Source: Brachybacterium sp. (lineage in GTDB: Bacteria > Actinomycetota > Actinomycetes > Actinomycetales > Dermabacteraceae). Taken from it: DNA of 8,438 nucleotides. The DNA lies in NCBI GenBank assembly GCA_030451965.1, contig JAKDNE010000126.1, forward strand, positions 1 to 8,438, read 5' to 3'. The notes beneath the pieces are model-generated. The model was not told where the DNA came from. It made no database searches and saw only the letters and a list, made by a program, of their open reading frames with translations. Both the position numbers and the translations under genes were made by a program. Below are positions 6,659 to 8,438 of this stretch, piece by piece (within the stretch, counting starts at the first letter, position 1; every line of letters starts with the position of its first letter).

Positions 6659-7207
6659 TCAGCGGGGAGCGGGGTCCTTCTGGTGAGGAGCCGGACACCC
6701 GACGGCGACGGGGGCGCCCTCGTCGAGCGTCGTGCCCAGGATCCGGCCCAGCTCGAGCAGGTCGTCGTGGCCGATCACGTCCAGCAGCAGCGAGCGCACG
6801 GAGCGCACGTGCGTGGGGGCGGCGCGCACCAGCATCTGCTCCCCGGCCGCGGTGAGCTGCGCCTGACGGCCGCGGCCGTCATCGGCGCACCGCACCCGCT
6901 CCACCAGACCGCGCCTCTCCATGCGGCTGACGGTGTGGGTCAGGCGGGACCGGGAGTGGACGACCTGGTCGGCCAGCTCCGACATGCGCAGGAACATGTT
7001 CTCCGCCTCGGACAGGCGCACCAGGATCTCGTACTCGCCGAGGGTCAGGTCGATCTCCGGATCGGACTGCAGCGCCTCCCCCATGCGGTCGGAGAGCAGC
7101 GTGGTGGCGTACAGGAAGGTGCGCCATGCCTCCTGCTCCGAGCTCGTCAGCCAGAGCTCTTCAGGGGTCGACGCCCCGTCCTCACCGCTTGACGTCGTGC
7201 CAGCCAT
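6659..7207 (-). CDS. MarR-family transcriptional regulator
   Basis: This 182-residue protein carries a MarR winged helix-turn-helix domain. Residues 55-68 (LTLGEYEILVRLSE) form the first helix, about 74-83 and 85-99 form the HTH with a recognition helix (SRSRLTHTVSRMERRGL), and the wing is near 107-118 (CADDGRGRQAQLT). Flanking helices give the dimer interface. It is expected to bind a palindrome in the intergenic region shared with yceI and to be relieved by a small ligand, but the ligand is unknown. Cysteines C107 and C171 do not match the OhrR sensing position. The ATG at 7207 has AGGAG 6 nt upstream. A GTG at 7210 directly precedes it but is too close to that site. It may be cotranscribed with the downstream phosphatase operon (76-bp gap). 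Confidence 0.92.
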   Translation of the reverse strand: MAGTTSSGEDGASTPEELWLTSSEQEAWRTFLYATTLLSDRMGEALQSDPEIDLTLGEYEILVRLSEAENMFLRMSELADQVVHSRSRLTHTVSRMERRGLVERVRCADDGRGRQAQLTAAGEQMLVRAAPTHVRSVRSLLLDVIGHDDLLELGRILGTTLDEGAPVAVGCPAPHQKDPAPR

Positions 7208-7237
7208 CACGTTCTCCTCTTGCCAGGGGCCTGATGC

Positions 7238-7267
7238 TTGCCATCATCCCCCAGTTTGGTTTAGATT
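7238..7267 (+). promoter_or_regulatory. Predicted yceI promoter
   Basis: A -35-like TTGCCA (7238-7243), an 18-nt spacer and a -10-like TAGATT (7262-7267) face yceI. Transcription would start near 7274, giving a leader of about 59 nt. On the minus strand TTGAAA (7271-7266), a 17-nt spacer and GATGAT (7248-7243) form an overlapping candidate promoter for marR. Both are read by eye against the sigma-70 consensus. Confidence 0.45.
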
Positions 7268-7271
7268 TCAA
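7260..7271. promoter_or_regulatory. Candidate MarR operator in AT-rich block
   Basis: TTTAGATTTCAA is an imperfect 12-bp palindrome (4 of 6 half-site positions match) in the AT-rich patch 7253-7280, which stands out from the GC-rich surroundings. It covers the -10 of the yceI promoter candidate and the -35 of the marR candidate, the place where a MarR dimer could repress both. MarR proteins usually bind AT-rich palindromes of roughly 16-20 bp, so the real site may extend beyond this core. Confidence 0.4.
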
Positions 7272-7332
7272 GTAGTAGCTCGGTGATCGCGAGCCGGTCA
7301 CCCCCACCTCGATCTTCTCAAGGAGAACACCG

Positions 7333-7863
7333 ATGAACGACCTCACGCCCGGCACCTGGACCCTCGATCCCGCCCACACCTCCGCGAGCTTCATGGTGCG
7401 TCACGCCGGCATCTCCAAGGCTCGCGGCCAGTTCACCGACGTCGCCGGCGCCCTCGAGGTCGGAGCGGGCGGCCAGAACCTCTCCTTCAGCACCACCCTG
7501 AAGACCGAGTCGATCGACACCGCCCAGGCGGACCGCGACAACCACCTGCGCAGCAGTGACTTCTTCGACGCGGAGACCTTCCCGGAGATCCGCTTCGTCT
7601 CCACCGAGGTCGACGGCGACTCCCTCACCGGAGACCTCACCATCCGCGACACCACCAGGTCCGTCGTGCTGGACTTCTCCTACGAGGGTGCGGCCACCGA
7701 TCCCTTCGGCGTCTACCGCGCGGGCTTCACCGGAGAGACCACGATCTCCCGCAAGGACTTCGGTCTGACCTGGAACGCGGCGCTCGAGGCCGGTGGCGTG
7801 CTGGTCGCCGACGAGGTCAAGATCTCCATCGAGGCCGAGTTCACCGCTCCCGCCTCCGCCTGA
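7333..7863 (+). CDS. yceI: YceI-family protein (lipocalin-like, possible isoprenoid binding)
   Basis: This 176-residue protein spans one full YceI domain. It opens with TWTLDPAHTSASFMVRH, followed by the conserved centre SIDTAQADRDNHLRSSDFFD (60-79), FPEIRF (83-88), GDLTIRDTTRSVVLD (100-114) and FGLTWN (143-148). Family members fold as an extended beta-barrel; crystal structures of some hold a polyisoprenoid such as a quinone-like molecule, but the physiological role is not settled. There is no signal peptide, so this copy is probably cytoplasmic, unlike periplasmic E. coli YceI. An AAGGAG ribosome binding site (7320-7325) lies 7 nt before the ATG. The gene is divergent from marR, a pairing common in actinobacteria, and is probably controlled by it. 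Confidence 0.93.
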   Translation: MNDLTPGTWTLDPAHTSASFMVRHAGISKARGQFTDVAGALEVGAGGQNLSFSTTLKTESIDTAQADRDNHLRSSDFFDAETFPEIRFVSTEVDGDSLTGDLTIRDTTRSVVLDFSYEGAATDPFGVYRAGFTGETTISRKDFGLTWNAALEAGGVLVADEVKISIEAEFTAPASA

Positions 7864-7884
7864 GCCCCAGCGTCCGACCGCCGC

Positions 7885-7890
7885 TAGAGT
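7885..7890 (+). promoter_or_regulatory. Putative -10 box of the glutaredoxin-like gene, leaderless type
   Basis: The hexamer TAGAGT is followed by GCGCCC and the ATG at 7897, the same TAnnnT plus 6 nt spacing seen before the two small membrane protein genes. No Shine-Dalgarno sequence is present. The gene would thus have its own promoter in the 33-bp gap after yceI. Confidence 0.5.
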
Positions 7891-7896
7891 GCGCCC

Positions 7897-8202
7897 ATGA
7901 CCGCACCGCGCATCCCCGCCCCCCGCGACCCGGACGCCCGCGTCCTCTACCTCACTCGCGAGGGCTGCCACCTGTGCGAGGAGGCGCTGCCGGTGGTGCG
8001 GGCGGAGGCCGACCGCGTCGGCTCCACCGTGGAGGTGCGCGACATCGACGAGGACCCCCGACTGCAGGCCGACTGGGACTACGACGTGCCGGTGATCATC
8101 GTGGATGGCAGGGTCCATGCGAAATACCGGGTCGAGGCGCAGCAGCTCCGGACAGCGCTCGCGCGTCGGCCCTGGTGGCGCCGGCTGACCGGTCGCGCCT
8201 GA
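7897..8202 (+). CDS. Glutaredoxin-like thiol-disulfide protein (DUF836-like)
   Basis: This 101-residue single-domain protein has a thioredoxin-type fold. The first strand is RVLYLT (15-20), followed directly by the redox motif GCHLCEEA with C24 and C27. Strand TVEVRDIDEDPRL (45-57) and the cis-proline segment YDVPVIIVDG (62-71, P65) follow. The small glutaredoxin-like DUF836 family has this layout. Members are presumed cytoplasmic thiol oxidoreductases, but substrates are not known. There is no signal peptide. The basic, Trp-rich C-terminus (RRPWWRRLTGRA) is typical of actinobacterial copies. It follows yceI on the same strand but probably has its own promoter. A link to the cytochrome c redox relay is not supported by anything except proximity. 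Confidence 0.85.
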   Translation: MTAPRIPAPRDPDARVLYLTREGCHLCEEALPVVRAEADRVGSTVEVRDIDEDPRLQADWDYDVPVIIVDGRVHAKYRVEAQQLRTALARRPWWRRLTGRA

Positions 8203-8254
8203 CCCCCGGGGCGACCCCCGGCCGGTCAGCTCGAATGTCCTCGGCCGGCCGGGA

Positions 8255-8313
8255 GGGATCGTCAGGTTCTGTACCGGGAAGTGCCCGAAAGTGGTACAGA
8301 ATCTGACGATCCC
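8255..8313. terminator. Strong 21-bp inverted repeat: terminator or small repeat element
   Basis: The arms 8255-8275 and 8293-8313 are complementary over 21 positions with a single exception at 8266/8302 that is a G-U wobble in RNA. The 17-nt loop (8276-8292) can itself close a small GGG/CCC hairpin. The element starts 53 nt after the stop of the glutaredoxin-like gene, so it could end that transcript. There is no T-tract. Its length and near-perfect pairing, and its lower GC than the flanks, also fit a REP- or MITE-like intergenic repeat. The remaining bases 8203-8254 are GC-rich and show no gene. Confidence 0.6.
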
Positions 8314-8370
8314 GCACGGGGTGGTGCCGTGCGGGGTCCCGTGCGGGCCGACGACGAGCCCCGTGACATG

Positions 8371-8419
8371 CGTCGGGGGCCCCCCCCCCCCCCGGGGGGC
8401 CCCGGGGGCCCCCCCCCCC
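8371..8419. repeat. G/C homopolymer tract at contig end, likely artefact
   Basis: Runs of G and C alternate here: G5 (8375-8379), C14 (8380-8393), G6 (8394-8399), C4, G5 (8404-8408) and C11 (8409-8419). The tract is self-complementary and unlike anything else in the window. It sits 20 bases from the end. The most likely cause is sequencing or assembly error at a contig terminus. The stretch 8314-8370 before it holds a short GCACGG/CCGTGC inverted repeat (8314-8319 and 8326-8331) and no recognisable gene. Confidence 0.6.
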
Positions 8420-8438
8420 ACCGAAGTGTTTGGGGCAG

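Noticed and set aside
8203..8229. CTGACC (8199-8204) with GGTCAG (8224-8229) as a terminator just after the glutaredoxin-like gene
   Set aside because: Only six pairs with a 19-nt loop and no inward extension of the stem; expected by chance in this GC-rich sequence.
8255..8313. Terminal inverted repeats of a mobile element
   Set aside because: Only 17 nt separate the arms, there is no transposase and no visible target duplication, so I keep it as terminator or small palindromic repeat.
7318..8421. 367-codon open frame on the minus strand
   Set aside because: It lies antisense to yceI and the glutaredoxin-like gene, both with clear family motifs. Its own translation is low-complexity Gly/Val/Ala and it begins in the homopolymer artefact.

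Overview
The window is high-GC DNA with tightly packed, often overlapping genes, GTG starts and Actinobacteria-type gene order. I place it in the Actinobacteria, probably Micrococcales. A Brachybacterium/Dermabacteraceae-like source is only a guess. No rRNA, tRNA, CRISPR array or transposase is visible. The right end looks like a contig terminus with unreliable G/C homopolymers.

Left part (1-1602): the 3' part of menA (menaquinone prenyltransferase) runs rightward and overlaps tail-to-tail with a leftward small membrane protein gene of the DUF4229 type. That gene is divergent from a small PLDc_N-type membrane protein gene. Both small genes appear to be transcribed without a leader, with a TAnnnT box exactly 6 nt before the ATG.

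Centre (1646-6582, leftward): a five-gene operon in the order histidine phosphatase, resA-like thioredoxin lipoprotein, ccdA, resB, ccsB. Every junction overlaps (GTGA, ATGA, TGATG, GTGA), so the genes are probably translationally coupled. The last four encode a System II cytochrome c maturation pathway. CcdA carries reductant across the membrane, the ResA-like protein reduces apocytochrome CxxCH thiols, and ResB/CcsB export heme and ligate it. The same neighbourhood near men genes is known in other actinobacteria (for example Rv0525-Rv0529 of Mycobacterium tuberculosis), so the pathway is not new. The role of the phosphatase in it is not established.

Right part (6659-8202): a leftward marR regulator gene and a rightward yceI gene are divergent, with an AT-rich block that holds overlapping promoter-like elements and an imperfect palindrome. 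A small glutaredoxin-like gene with a third leaderless-type start follows.

Right end (8203-8438): no convincing gene. It holds a near-perfect 21-bp inverted repeat with a 17-nt loop (terminator or small repeat element), then C and G homopolymers to the end.

Functionally the window joins menaquinone synthesis, cytochrome c assembly and a possible isoprenoid-binding YceI protein, a respiratory-chain theme. I see no clear undescribed system. The best leads are the coupled phosphatase with its CxxC motif, the repeated leaderless start geometry and the terminal inverted repeat.
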